64,000 bases of DNA from Hormiphora californensis (taxonomy: Eukaryota; Ctenophora; Tentaculata; Cydippida; Pleurobrachiidae). Below the pieces are notes generated by a model that saw only the letters and a list, made by a program, of their open reading frames with translations, was not told the DNA's origin and did no database searches. The stretch covers positions 613,243 through 677,242 of the forward strand of contig CM035359.1 in the NCBI GenBank assembly GCA_020137815.1, in the 5' to 3' direction. The translations under genes were made by a program, and so were the position numbers. Shown here piece by piece: positions 52,763 through 64,000 of the stretch (within the stretch, counting starts at the first letter, position 1; the number at the start of each line of letters is the position of its first letter).

Positions 52763-55700
52763 TCAATGTCCTTGACTCCTTCCCATGGACCATTTCATGC
52801 CTCTGGGAGACCAGGATTTACTCCTCTTAGCTGGTTTAACACTATCCTCAGGAAGTGTGTCATAAATCGCTTCTTCCTCTTCTTCCTCAGGTTTAACTGG
52901 GACCTCGTCTTGAAAAATAACCTAGTGGGACGGAAGGAGTTGTTACTTGTTGATTAAGGGGTTAGGAAATAGAGGAGCGAATGAAACAGAGAGTAGAGGA
53001 AGTGGGAACTGGATAATCAAAACTCGATGACCAAATCATACACACATCAGCCTACCTACAACCAACAACCAACCTGCAACCATAACGTACCCGTTTTTGA
53101 GGTTTGTCACGACCGAGTGAGACGGTAACATTAGGTCTTTGTCTAGGTTTTCCACTATTAGATCTTCCCCTTGGTTTATTTTCCCTCTTTGGTTTAGATA
53201 TCCGTCCTGGTGCTGATTCTAGTGGGATTTGTTGAGGGTTTTAATTTTCAATTGATTTTGATTCGTGTCAGAGTTTGTTTTCCAATCTATGTACCATCGG
53301 GACCAATAAACGTTCAAGGTATACCGCTGAACAGTGTCAGTCAAACTATGATTTGCTGACCCTGTTTTTAGTTTTGCCTGGGCACGAAGAGGATACTCCC
53401 CATCCCACGTGTCAACTTACGGTTTCTCAGTCTGACGGGAGGGACATCCTGAATATCATTGTTATCGTATATATCCTCCTCCTCCTCAGCTGTGTTGGTA
53501 TATAGGGGCGGGGAGGCTGGGCCGGTATTGGTATATAGGGGCGGGGAGGTAGGGCCGGTATTGGTATAAAGGGACGGGCTAGCTGGGCCGGTATTGGTAT
53601 AAAGGGGTGCAGGGGAAGTAGGGCCGGTATTGGCGTATAGACCACCCGGTGGTGTAGAACCGGGGTAGAGTGTTGTTGGAGGTTCATTGGCGTAGATACC
53701 TGACATAGGAGGAGAGAAGGTAAAAAGGGGAAAGATTCGATGGATTCAAAGAACCCGACTTGAACTGTTCACGGAGGCAGTAAGATGTTGTTTGTATCAT
53801 TCTCACCTGGTGTGGTGGGTTGGTTAGCATATTCAACACCCTGTACTGGGTCAACTACATCAGTGTTAGCATATAACCCTGGTACTGGTGGTGTCTTGTC
53901 CCTGATAGCTTTAGGGCTTGTCATCTGGATATATCCGTTAGTATTCCTATCACTGAACACAAGGGTGTGTGTGAGCTAGTAGAAGTAGAGGTGAACAACC
54001 AGGTGAGCATGAGGCGAAGACGACGAATGTAAAGTGGACACTGACAGACTAAAACTGACACACTGACAGACCGACAAACACACAAACACTTACAGGGTAG
54101 TTTCGAATTCCACAGGTGTTTCATATGTTGTTGATAGACATGGACTCATAACAACGTACTCCCCTCCATCCCCAGTGGGACTGTAATGACACGCCTGACA
54201 GCTGTAGGGAATATGGTGAACTGGTTAATACACAATCAGAAAATGGGGCGGGGGAAACTGGGCAGCTGCAGGAAATATGCGTGTTAGATTGAGCAGACAA
54301 CTAGAAATTAAGGGGGGGGGGGGGGACAAAGAAAAATAGAAAAATAAAAACACTCCCCAACCTGCCCCAGCTTCCATTGGGCCAATGGAACCCGTAATTC
54401 GGGGACCCAGAGTATTAGTATACCTGTACTGTGAGAAAGAGTTGAGTGTCTCACAACTATCACAAGTCCATTGTTCAGGTCGGTCTCGGCCACACTCCCG
54501 ACAGTCAGGCCTCTGGAAACTATTCTTGGGTCTACCATTACAGTTTATACACGTCCATAGCGCCCTTGTGGGTTTACTGTAGCGGGGATCCTATAGCAGG
54601 GTGGGAGATTAGTTAATATGGGGTGGTAAGTATGGGGAGAGTGGTTAGTATAGGGTGGTAAGTAGGGGAGATTGCAGTTAGGTTAGTAGGGGGTATGCGG
54701 ATCTTGAGAATACACTGAACTTTTAAACGGAATGCATATATCAGGTAGATAAGGAAGGAGATCAAGGTTGCTGAGCTTTTCCGTTTAAAAGTGTATCACA
54801 CAAAAAAATGAACAGTTTTTAAAGCTGCAATTATGATTCTCTTTTCACAACTTTTTACAATGACAAAAAATAAATATATATTTGGCAGCTTCAACCGCAC
54901 ACTCAAATCCTTCCTGTACCTCAGTATCAATACTTTCTGTAAGGTACCCTTATAACTTCTAGTTCAAACAAAAAAGGGGGCATGATATCCCTGAGCAGTA
55001 AAACATGGATATTTAAGTGAACCAAGAAATGCCCTTGCTGTGAGTATGGAAGTGATAGAGATTTCGAAAAAGCTGCGGTCTGAACAGAAAACAGAAAACT
55101 TTTATGCAAAATAAAGATATGGTTCTTAAAAAAAGTTAAACTTAAAATAAAAATACGCTTCCGGCAAAAAAAACATAAAGGAGTTCTACGATTACTAAAT
55201 GAACAACACAACGTTCAGAGTTGGGATAACAAAAATAAGAGAACAGTTAAATAACTAATTAACAGGACGATAATTAATTAATTAACGGGGCGATAATTAA
55301 TTAGTATAACCTGACAGAATGAACTATGTTTTTTATCTAAAACACACACACACACACATAAACCCAAACCTCATATAGGTAGATCACGCCTATATCGCAA
55401 AGAAAGAGAGGTGACGGTATCATAACTCTTGTCCCCCGAACTACTATTTTACAATTCCCTACACCCCAACAGACATCTGTACAATACCCCTGTGTACTAT
55501 ACCACACGTGATCTGCAAACACATGATACCACATGTGATCAGATTAGTACGGATCATGTGTACAACACCACACGTGATCAGATCAGTACAGATGTCTCAA
55601 TGGGTAGATCAGATGAAGATGTATGTCCCTGAGGTGGTTTATTAACTGCCTTCATCTCACTATATTGTCCGTGTTTTTTAGATCGAGGGAGGGGCTGGGG

Positions 55701-58700
55701 TGGAGGTCCGGTAAAGTCCACTTTGTATACACGGGGGTCCAGGTCGATATAGTCCTTGCTCGACTGCTGAGGGGGACAGGGGTGGTGTTAGATGGGTGAG
55801 GTGTAGGTGTCGTAGAGTGCTGTAGCAGTTGTTGTTGAGTGCTGTAGCAGTTGTTGTAGGTGTTGTTGAGTGCTGTAGCAGTTGTTGTAGTTGTTGGTGT
55901 AGGTATATGCGCTATAGCAGTTGTCGGAGTGGTAGTAGGTTTCGTCATATCAAGTGCTGACTGTTGTAGCAATTGTCGGAGTTGTCAGATTTTAGTTGTC
56001 AGCTTCACGCGGTGTTGTCCAAGTTGTCCAAGTTGTTGTCCAATTCGTCACTTGTCCAAGTCGTTGTCCAAGTTGTCACTTGTCCAAGTCGTTGTCCAAT
56101 TTGTCAGCTGTTGTTGTTATTATTTTCTTGTCAGATTGGTGTGCTGTTGTCCTTGAAGTCAAAGCTGCTCAAAATACAAACAAATCCCCCTAAATGTGCT
56201 ACAAAGCTTGTGTTGCAACGAACGGTGGGCTTGGTGCCCATTATATGTCGTATTCCTAACTACATACGTACTACTATTGTCGCTATGAATATAACCTGCA
56301 TTCACTCACTCACACACAACTCGAAATTCCCAAATACACTGACACACTCATCTCACCGTTATTCTGGATCTCTATAGTAATCACTTCGAGATATATTAAG
56401 AGCCGCGTAGCAAGAGAGATAGAAATATCATAGAAATTAGATTGAGAGTGAGGGATAGTGCTGATTGATCGTAGCATGAGCGATTATTGTTAGTTTTCTG
56501 CAGCAAAGATGAAAAACGGAACGTTAGAATCTTCTATAGCCTTGTACTTTGTAGCAATCTAAGCTGCTGCTGGTCAGGCTAAAAACACAGTGCAGTATAC
56601 AAACCTGAGAGAGTACAGCAGCACCCCTTATCTCCTATATTACCCTCCTCCCTTCCTTCCTCCCTTCATACCCCAGGTAGCCCAAATCAAACATTGCGAA
56701 AGGGTTTGGCTCCTCTTGGACAATATCATCTTGTTTAGCGTGGTGAAACAGGACGGGGAGCTCCATTATTTGTCTGGAGATCCTTCTAACTATATTGCCA
56801 TTACTTCTAGGTAATGACATGTGGTTTGTAGTAGCACCAGGTACTGACATGTGGTTACTGTTGTTGGTAATAGCACTGGATACAGTGTTGTTGTTGTTAG
56901 CGTTCCCAGGTACAGTGTTGATGTTAATGTTTCTACCTACTTCTGAACCGTAATTGGAACTTGGTTGATGGCGTGGAGATGATACTGGATGGTAGTTGGA
57001 GTTGCCAAGTCTTGTCCCTGCAGGTGTAGCCCCTGGCGTGTTGTGGTTGGATCTTGATGTTGGCCCTGATTGGGCACTTAAAAGTTTTGAGTCCGATTCG
57101 TTGGTATACAGCGATGTTCTTGATCCATCTAATCCGGAGTGTTGGGGTGTTTTAGATTCAGTAGCTGGTGACACAGGAGATACCAAGGTTACCATGGTAA
57201 CCATGGAGTCTGTCTCGTCTTCGAAGCGAATCTTTCGCCTTGTGTTGGGAGACTTTGGTGTCCGGAAGGCGTCTCCGTTGCTTTTTGGAGGTCGAACTCC
57301 CTGTTCAATGATTCCAGGTGATGATGCTCGGGTGTTGTTGAATAAAATGGTCGGCTGTTTCTTATCTCTGTTTATAGAATCAGGTAGTTTTATCTCATCA
57401 TCAGTACGAAGAGAGTCTGTTGGGTAGATTCGTTTCCTAGTAACCAGACTCGGTGATGTCTGCGCACTTGACCACTTCACCCCATCATCCTCACCAGGCT
57501 CTAATATTACCAGGGGTGTTGTAAGGGGGCCATGATGTGAGAAATCCAATGGATCCATGTCCTCAGACTCTACTGGTTTTGTTACCATGGTTACCACTGG
57601 TTTTGTGTTCTTCAGGTGGGCACGTTTATGAGTTGGAAGAAGATCTGAGGAGATGGAATGAGGAGGAACCGATGTAGTGGATGTTGGAGAAGTAGAGCGA
57701 GATCGCATAGGTAGGAGATCAGATGAAATAACAGAAGAGTGATTCTGATAACGAGAGGGAGGATGAGGGAGGGATATAGCTGGAGATGGAGAGCGAAAGG
57801 GAGGAAGAGGGAGGGATATGGTCACCGCAGGAGATGGAGAGCGGGAGGGAGGAGGAGGGACAATAAATTCAGCCACCCTGACAAAACTAGTATCTCCATC
57901 AGCAGCAGAGTTTGTAGTTGCCATGACAGCAGAGTTTGTGCAACTCTGTGTAGTTGCCATGACAGCAGATTGTGTGGAATTCGGTGTTGTTGCCATGGGA
58001 GCATGTGTCCTGGCAGGTAGAATACTCTGGGACGCTGTCTTAGTTATAGCAGGTAGTATTCGGTACTCATCAACAGGGGTAGCTGTAGGGAGAGAGATTA
58101 TGTTCGCAAAAGGCAAGCTTCCCCTCGTCCGACCCGAAGTTGGAATCATATGGGTTTAGTTTGTCGAACCGGCAAGTTGCTAACATTTTCAAATCTTCAC
58201 TACTTCTCAAATGATCCCATACTTTCAGTCTAATCCCAAAATCCTATTAAAAATAGAGACAAAAATAACGGCACCAAACTGTGAAATGCCCTTGCATTAG
58301 TGCGAGTAGAATAAAATCAATTTTCTATCTAAAGGCCGAGTTTATAGCAAGAAAGGACTATTTTACAACGAATTCTCTGGTTAGTATGGTAACCAACTCC
58401 GTTGTCATGGTAAATCAATCGAACTCTATCGAGTTCTATCGCCAGCAACTGGATGAAAATTTATCCATTTCATTATGCACAATGCACAGGCTTTGGTTAC
58501 GAAGTTACCCCTTGCCAGCGTGTGCACGCGAAGGTCGCCCGGCGACAGAGTGTGAGGTGTCTTCGATACCAAGCACAGGCTTGTGTAACAAAAAGGGGCG
58601 TTTTTATAGCTTATTGTTCATCATAACCTGAAATAAATAATTTTCATTACTTTCACAAAGGCTCAAAGTTTGAATATCAAATTTGCCAAAATTGTGCAGG

Positions 58701-61700
58701 GGCCACCCCAAAATTAATCTCTAAGTAATTAATTAATTAATTTTGACTATTCCCACTTTCTGTAGATTATATTATATGTTTTATGCATGAAGAACATTCC
58801 TAGAAAGTTTCAAGTCGATATTTTAAGCAGAACGGAAAATATAATTTAGTGCATGGGCAAACAAAATGGTGCAAGGGCACATGTTCAGGGGAAATTTGCA
58901 CAAATTGTGCTGGGGCAAATTTTAATTAATTTGCCTATAATTAATTACCTAATTGATATATTAATCATACGGCTCTTCTAGTACTCGTAGTTATGCTACT
59001 AGAACATGCATAGAAAGTTTCGTGTCAAAATATTAAACGGTGTGGACACAGTTCGATCATAAAATTGGTGCAAGGGCTGCCCTTGCACCATTTGCCCTTG
59101 CACATTGCCTGCCCTTGCACCAAATTCCATTTTTTGCACGGCTCTAACTAACTAATTAATTAATTTTGATTATTCCCACTTTTCGAACATCATCTTTTAT
59201 GATTGAAGAACATTCCTACAAAGTTTCAAGTCGATATTTTAAGCAGAACGGAAAATAGAATTTGGTGCAAGGGCGCGGTGCAAGGGACATAACACGCAAT
59301 GTGCAGGGGCACGGTGCCCTTGCACCGTTTTTAATTACCTATAATTAATTAATTAATTAAAAATTCAAAAATCCGCCAACGTCATGACACAAAGGAATAC
59401 TACAAGAACATGCCTACAAAATTTCAAGTCGATATCTCAAACGGTGTGCCCACAATCGTTGACATGTTTTTTGCCCCCCCCCCAAAAAAAAGACCTTTCT
59501 TTGTTCTTAATAGGGCCAGCATTTTTGGGTTTTTGTGCAAGGGCAAAACATTTTTTTTCTTTTTTTCGTTTTTTGCTGTTTTCTTCGGGTCGGAGGTGCC
59601 TGCCGGCACCTAAATAGAGGTTACTAATTAGCGGCTCCAAGCTGGTTCTGTTACCATGGTTACCATGGTTACCATGGATATCACTGGAGTAGTGTGCGGC
59701 TGGTTTTAGCGGTCAAATGGAGCTTGTTGTGTGCTACTGACTACTGGAGCTGATTATGCGGCTAGATACTAATTTTAGCGCTCTACCAATGGAAGGTTGT
59801 GTAAGGGAATTAGTAGCTGAAAGATACAGTGCTGCTTGTAGTCAAATTACCGTAATGAAAATACAGTAAGGAGACGCGCACGGTGCATAACGCGCGGCAA
59901 AAAGTTCATGTGTCAGCACGTACTAGCGCCCTGATTGGTCACGGTTGCGCGTCGTCTTACTGTATCTTCGTTTTCCATTACCGTTTTCCCACTACAAGCG
60001 ACCGTGATAGCAAGAACGGCTATATCAAATTGGCAGCGGGTGTGCGGCTCACTAATGGCTTTTAGATCAGCGATTGAGGGTGCCTTCTCTACTTCCAGGA
60101 GGAGCTCCTCAAATCGTGTGGCGGATCAGCGCCCTCTGCTCATGGGACGTGGCAGAAAGCTGCACGTGGCACCGGGAAGCTGCTCGTGGTGTGGCATGTG
60201 GCTGCACATGGTGACGCTACACGTACCCATCTCTCTCTGATCATCTTCCTCTGATCTGATACTGCTCCACAAACCAAAACTAGACTTAGCGGGGCCATCA
60301 AACCGGTTTTTATCTTTTTTAATAACCCGCACTAACCCGTTGGATAGTCTTCTAACGAAACCTCGATCATCATCGGTATGGACCTTGTAGTTTGAAAGTG
60401 GAATAGAGAGAGATAGGCAGAGGGAGAGAGAGAATAAGAGATTTAGTTTAACCCTTTGAGGGTAAAAACGCACACACTCGCTTTATTCATTCTTGAAACA
60501 AATAACTGCACAGCAGTCGAATCATTACTAATTTATTCACACTCACTCACACACAAACAGTTCAGTTTTAGTCTTTCACTCGTTTTAAATAGGGTCCCGA
60601 GATTAGAAATAATGTCAAATTCGCCTAATTTTAGGTCAAATAATAATATCCTTAACTCCTTCTAAACTAAGCTTAGTAAGCTAAGATCGCATCTCCTCCC
60701 CCTATATAGTTCTAAGTAGGACCGTTATAATTGATAACGTTATATATCACCCTCTTTGTTGGTTCTAAGTATGACCGCTAATAAATATAAGGCCCCTAAC
60801 TCTAACTACAATTAGTTCTAAAATAAGGTCCCATCTCTTGCTCGCTAACTAAAGTATTATGAGGCAGTTCGAACACTTTAGGACTCAGCTCTGTAACGTG
60901 GCCGGGTGATTCAGTCTCTACAATCTCTTCACTTACGTCTGGCTTCAAGGGATCAATTTGAATTAGTCCTGCTCGATCCTTTCCGTCTGTTCGGAGAGTG
61001 CTATCCGCACCACCCTCTGGTACTGTCACAACTCCACTCCACTGAGGGATGGGGGAGGGGGTTAGTTAGTGTGCTGTAGGGAGGGGTATAGTGGGGAGGG
61101 GTTGAAGAGTGCTGTCCGCACCACCTTCTGGTACTGTCACAACTCCACTCCACTGATGGGAGGGGGAGGGGATTAGTTACAGAGGGATGGGGAGGGGGTT
61201 AGTTAGTGGGCTGTAAAGGGAGGGGGTTAGTTATAGTGGGGGGTTGGAGGGGGTAGGGATAAGATATTGTACTTGTAGTGTCAAAGAGTCACAACAAACA
61301 TTTGTAATGCTAACATGTTTTACAACATGAAACATATCATGTTGTAACACAATGTTTTACAGCTCACCGTGTGGTTATCTGATTTCTGAGCTCTATTTCT
61401 CCACCGACAGAACACCATGATAAGCACCACAGCTAGAACCACAAGGAGAATAGCTGCTAATACGAGGATTATCAATAACTCCTTTGCTGTTATCGCCTTA
61501 CCAGACACCTCCTCCGCACCTGCATGGGAGAGGGGGGTTATTGTAGGGCGTGTTGGGATTGCCTAGGGGCCTAGAGGATTGTAGTTTGGGACTGGCTCCA
61601 TAGAACAGAGAGAGGGAGAGATAGAGTTGGAGTGAGTTACAGGGCGTGTGGGGACGTGGGTATACCCCGGGTGTGTGTTAACTGTCAACCTACTGGGGTG

Positions 61701-64000
61701 TTAACCTACCGAACACTGAGATGGTAACACTATCAGATTTAACATGTCCCAAAACAATGTTGAACGTACTACACTCGTAATCTCCAAACTGCTCCGGCTG
61801 AAGATCCTTTATTGACTGAAATGAGAGGTATTAATTAATCAATTAATTGATTTAGTAATTAGCTAATTAACTATTTAACTCACCAGTATAGACTGTATTT
61901 TCCTGTTGTTTAGTTTGCTGTTGTGAAATGTAACAAGGTTTGATCCATAGATAACAGTGTTGTTTACTTTCCATATTATATCAGCAGGAAGGGGCGAACC
62001 TGAAATAACATTAACCCTGATTAGATGTTAATTGAAACCATATAAATGCAGGACTTTTATTTGATCCTGATGACATTTGGGTCTCCTAACACTCTTTTTA
62101 GCTCTGGCAAAAGTATTTCTTTATGTTGTACTTGTAATACAATTAACAACAACAATTTTATTATTGTTACAATTTTATCATTGTTACCTTTTTACCTTGC
62201 AAGTAATGTTTAGTCTCACCTTGAGCTGTGCAAGTAATGTTTAGTCTCACCTTGAGCCGTGCAAGTTATGTTTAGTCTCATTCCTGGTACTGCTTCTATG
62301 TTGGTCTCTCGGGCTGCCACAACAGTCGCACTCACTAGAATGGGGAGACATGTGTCAAAATAGGTCACGTGATGCCCATATATGGAGTTGGCTCGCAGCT
62401 CCGTGAAACAGTTATAGGAGCTAGGTAGCTATTTCGCTAGCTAGTTTGTCGTCCCTAAAACACAGATAGCCAGGGGGCTAAGGGCCGAAATGAAGATTTG
62501 ACGCCAATTTCAGCTCTCTCTAACATGTTTCAGAACTATGTTTTATGTTACAGCTCTCTCTCTCTAACTAACACAGCATGTAAAACTAAGCAGCATGTTA
62601 AACAGCATGTTGCACACTTACCCACAGTGACACGAACACTCCTCTGTTCCACGTGGAATCTGTTCCCAATAAACACCTTAGCAACACACATGTAGACCCC
62701 CTCATCTTCCAGCCTCGCCTCCTTGACAACCAGATTCCTAGAACTGACACTCAAATTCCCAACCTCCTCAACCACCATCTCCTCAACCGTTATCTCCCTT
62801 GTACGTGACTGGTCAGTATCCGTACGTGACTGATCACCATCAGTGCGTGACCACACAATCTCACTTGGCCGGGGTTTACTGGTGACCGAACATGGAATCT
62901 TCTCATTCGACAGTTCAGGGAGTTCTATCTCAGGCAGGAGAGTGATTGAAGGGGGGACGAACACATCAACTGTTATATAGAATGTCGTATAATAGGAGAC
63001 ATTGTGGACGATATTCTCAGCTGTCACAGTGTAGACCCCTCCGTCATCCAGAGATACTGTTGGGATAGTGAATTGGGACACCCCACTGTAGACCTCTACA
63101 GGGATGAAGGACAGGTTGCCCCGGTGTGAGGGGGTCCAGGTTATGGTGGGGCTAGGGAACCCGTAGAGGGGGACTGAGAGGACCCCCACCTGGCCAGATA
63201 GCAGGGTTTGGAGCGGTTGAGCTGTATCCAGGTTGATTGCAACACGTTGTCCTGTAATGTTTCATGGAGTAGAGAGAGGATATCAGGGCTGGTAGTGGGA
63301 TGCAGCTGGGAGCCTATAGAATCATGCAGACTCTCTTTAATCATGCGAAGAGAGATGTAGAGATGGGGGTAGCTGATCATGCTGAGATTAACAGGTAGCG
63401 GTCGAAGTAGTAGCATGCTGTGTTCGTCATTTCATTGTTCGTGTCATCGTGTTTCACAATATATTTCACCATATATGAAACGCCCATATATGGGTGTGTG
63501 TCATGGTCCAACCAGTCTGCTGAAAACATAGTCTATCTCTAAGAAGTGTTCGTCATCGTTGTTAGTCTTGCCAATTGTGTTGTAGTGTTCAAGGATTGTC
63601 AGTTGTCTCAGTATAGCAGCGACACAAGGTACAGAGAATCAAGAAGGAAGAATCAGGTTCATGCAACGTAACAAAGGGTGCAAGTAGTATAGATTGAGTA
63701 GCAGGTAACAAGTATAATTCAACTTGAATTTCAAGAGCATGCACTATAATAAGTACATATTTATTGAAAGTATCAGCTGTAAAAAGATGCAACACATTCA
63801 CTTATAAATTAGCACAAAATCACAATTACAGCACACTTTCATTAGCCAATTAATTTAATAATTAATTAACTTACCAACATTGAGAGTCACTAAGTCATAT
63901 GTCTCATGGGTAACTCCCCTAATTGTGTTACTGGCTGAACACTCGTATGATCCTCCCATTGACCACCTGGGGAACGCAAAGTTATTGGCGAGGAAACTAG
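52763..64000 (-). CDS. Ig-domain single-pass receptor with a long tyrosine-motif docking tail and RanBP2-type zinc fingers (5' partial)
   Basis: Exons (minus): 64000-63875 (partial), 63251-62622, 62334-62251, 61999-61884, 61815-61710, 61519-61368, 61041-60937, 60383-60227, 58082-56644, 55766-55590, 54590-54424, 54201-54094, 53952-53807, 53699-53421, 53218-53091, 52921-52763. All join in phase to at least 1316 residues. Outside: Ig domains (YECSASN, VYTVTAEN, GVYMCVAK, DYECSTFN). One membrane span (LLIILVLAAILLVVLAVVLI). Tail of about 970 residues: SLYTNE; DYIDLD; SH3-type PPPQPLPR; two W-x-C-x2-C...C-x2-C zinc fingers (WTCINC...CREC, WTCDSC...CQAC); YVVM and YIQM; YAN/YTN/YDN repeats; C-terminal IYDTLP. 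Using 60937 as donor joins tail to receptor; otherwise translation stops at 60802. The donors at 56644 and 55590 are the weakest calls. Ligand unknown. Confidence 0.75.
55780..56640. repeat. Receptor intron with GTTGTTGTAGCAGT and GTTGTCCAAGTC arrays
   Basis: Tandem units of about 20-24 bp (GTAGCAGTTGTTGTTGAGTGCT) at 55818-55925 and (GTTGTCCAAGTTGTCAC) at 56013-56105. Open frames across them are repeat artefacts. I see no exon joining in phase. Confidence 0.6.
58160..60226. repeat. Receptor intron with a ~205-bp tandem repeat
   Basis: The phrase GAACAT(T/G)C(C/A)TA(G/C)AAA(G/A)TTTC(A/G)(A/T)GTCGATAT recurs at about 58791, 59001, 59209 and 59407, each unit ending in GTGCAAGGGC/GCCCTTGCAC motifs. 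Three consecutive GTTACCATG units lie at 59649-59677. GCACGTGG/CACATG E-box-like repeats lie at 60150-60225. No exon was recognised. Confidence 0.65.
61104..61152 (-). repeat. Decoy copy of the receptor exon 61041 acceptor edge
   Basis: The minus-strand edge CAG|TGGAGTGGAGTTGTGAC...GGTGCGGA(T/C)AGCACTCT of the exon starting at 61041 is repeated about 111 bp upstream with its own ATCAG acceptor. Two substitutions separate the copies. Confidence 0.9.
62201..62250 (-). repeat. Decoy copies of the receptor exon 62251 donor edge
   Basis: The exon end CTTGCACGGCTCAAG|GTGAGACTAAACAT is followed immediately in the intron by CTTGCACAGCTCAAG|GTGAGACTAAACAT and then by a third partial copy. The repeat unit is 31 bp and includes the true donor. 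Confidence 0.9.

Noticed and set aside
56635-58149. A separate GAB-like adaptor gene starting at the Met at 58149
   Set aside because: No PH domain upstream; a good acceptor at 58082 and phase continuity with the exon at 60383-60227 favour one receptor gene.
56996-58159. Plus-strand ORFs opposite the large receptor-tail exon
   Set aside because: Antisense shadows; the minus frame alone carries the docking motifs and joins in phase.
58281-58631. 116-codon plus-strand ORF in the receptor intron
   Set aside because: No family resemblance, no splice or promoter context, overlaps repeat sequence.

Overview
The window is nuclear DNA from an animal. Every intact gene has GT-AG introns in consistent phase, and the products are animal housekeeping or signalling proteins: tetraspanin, TSR1, ABITRAM, DPAGT1, a BRD4-type BET protein and an immunoglobulin-domain receptor. 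Protein divergence, many short introns, and a bacterial-type guanine deaminase fit a non-bilaterian such as a sponge. That is inference and cannot be proved from this window.

Layout. 1-9 kb is repeats and small transposons, with one exon of a secreted protein (minus strand, 877-1019). 9.0-20.3 kb is a ten-exon tetraspanin (plus strand) whose fourth intron holds a complete two-exon guanine deaminase (14732-15368). 22.9-39.1 kb is the 15-exon ribosome-biogenesis gene TSR1 (minus). One of its introns contains a frameshifted TauE/SafE-like permease copy on the opposite strand, and another contains a 4 kb minisatellite. ABITRAM (39.4-40.7 kb) and a broken unidentified ORF (41.2-42.5 kb) follow on the minus strand. 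42.8-44.7 kb is a transposon cluster including a 1 kb palindrome. Then, all minus strand, come DPAGT1 (45.0-48.6 kb, first step of N-glycan assembly), a single-exon BRD4-type BET gene (49.4-52.0 kb), and a receptor that runs off the right edge (52.8-64.0 kb).

The receptor has Ig domains, one membrane span and a tail of roughly 970 residues. The tail carries ten YxN (GRB2-type) and two YxxM (PI3K-type) tyrosine motifs plus tandem RanBP2-type zinc fingers, so it looks like a receptor with its own docking scaffold.

The most unusual pattern is that exon edges (splice site plus a few tens of coding bases) have been duplicated into the adjacent intron again and again. Cases with copied coding bases occur at the exons starting at 12781 and 18066, at TSR1 exons 5 and 14, at one DPAGT1 exon and at two receptor exons. 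At TSR1 exon 5 the copied edge has grown into a 56-bp minisatellite of more than 60 units, each with a decoy 3' splice site.

All exon structures here were derived by eye from reading frame, splice sites, phase and remembered family sequence. No alignment program or transcript data was used.
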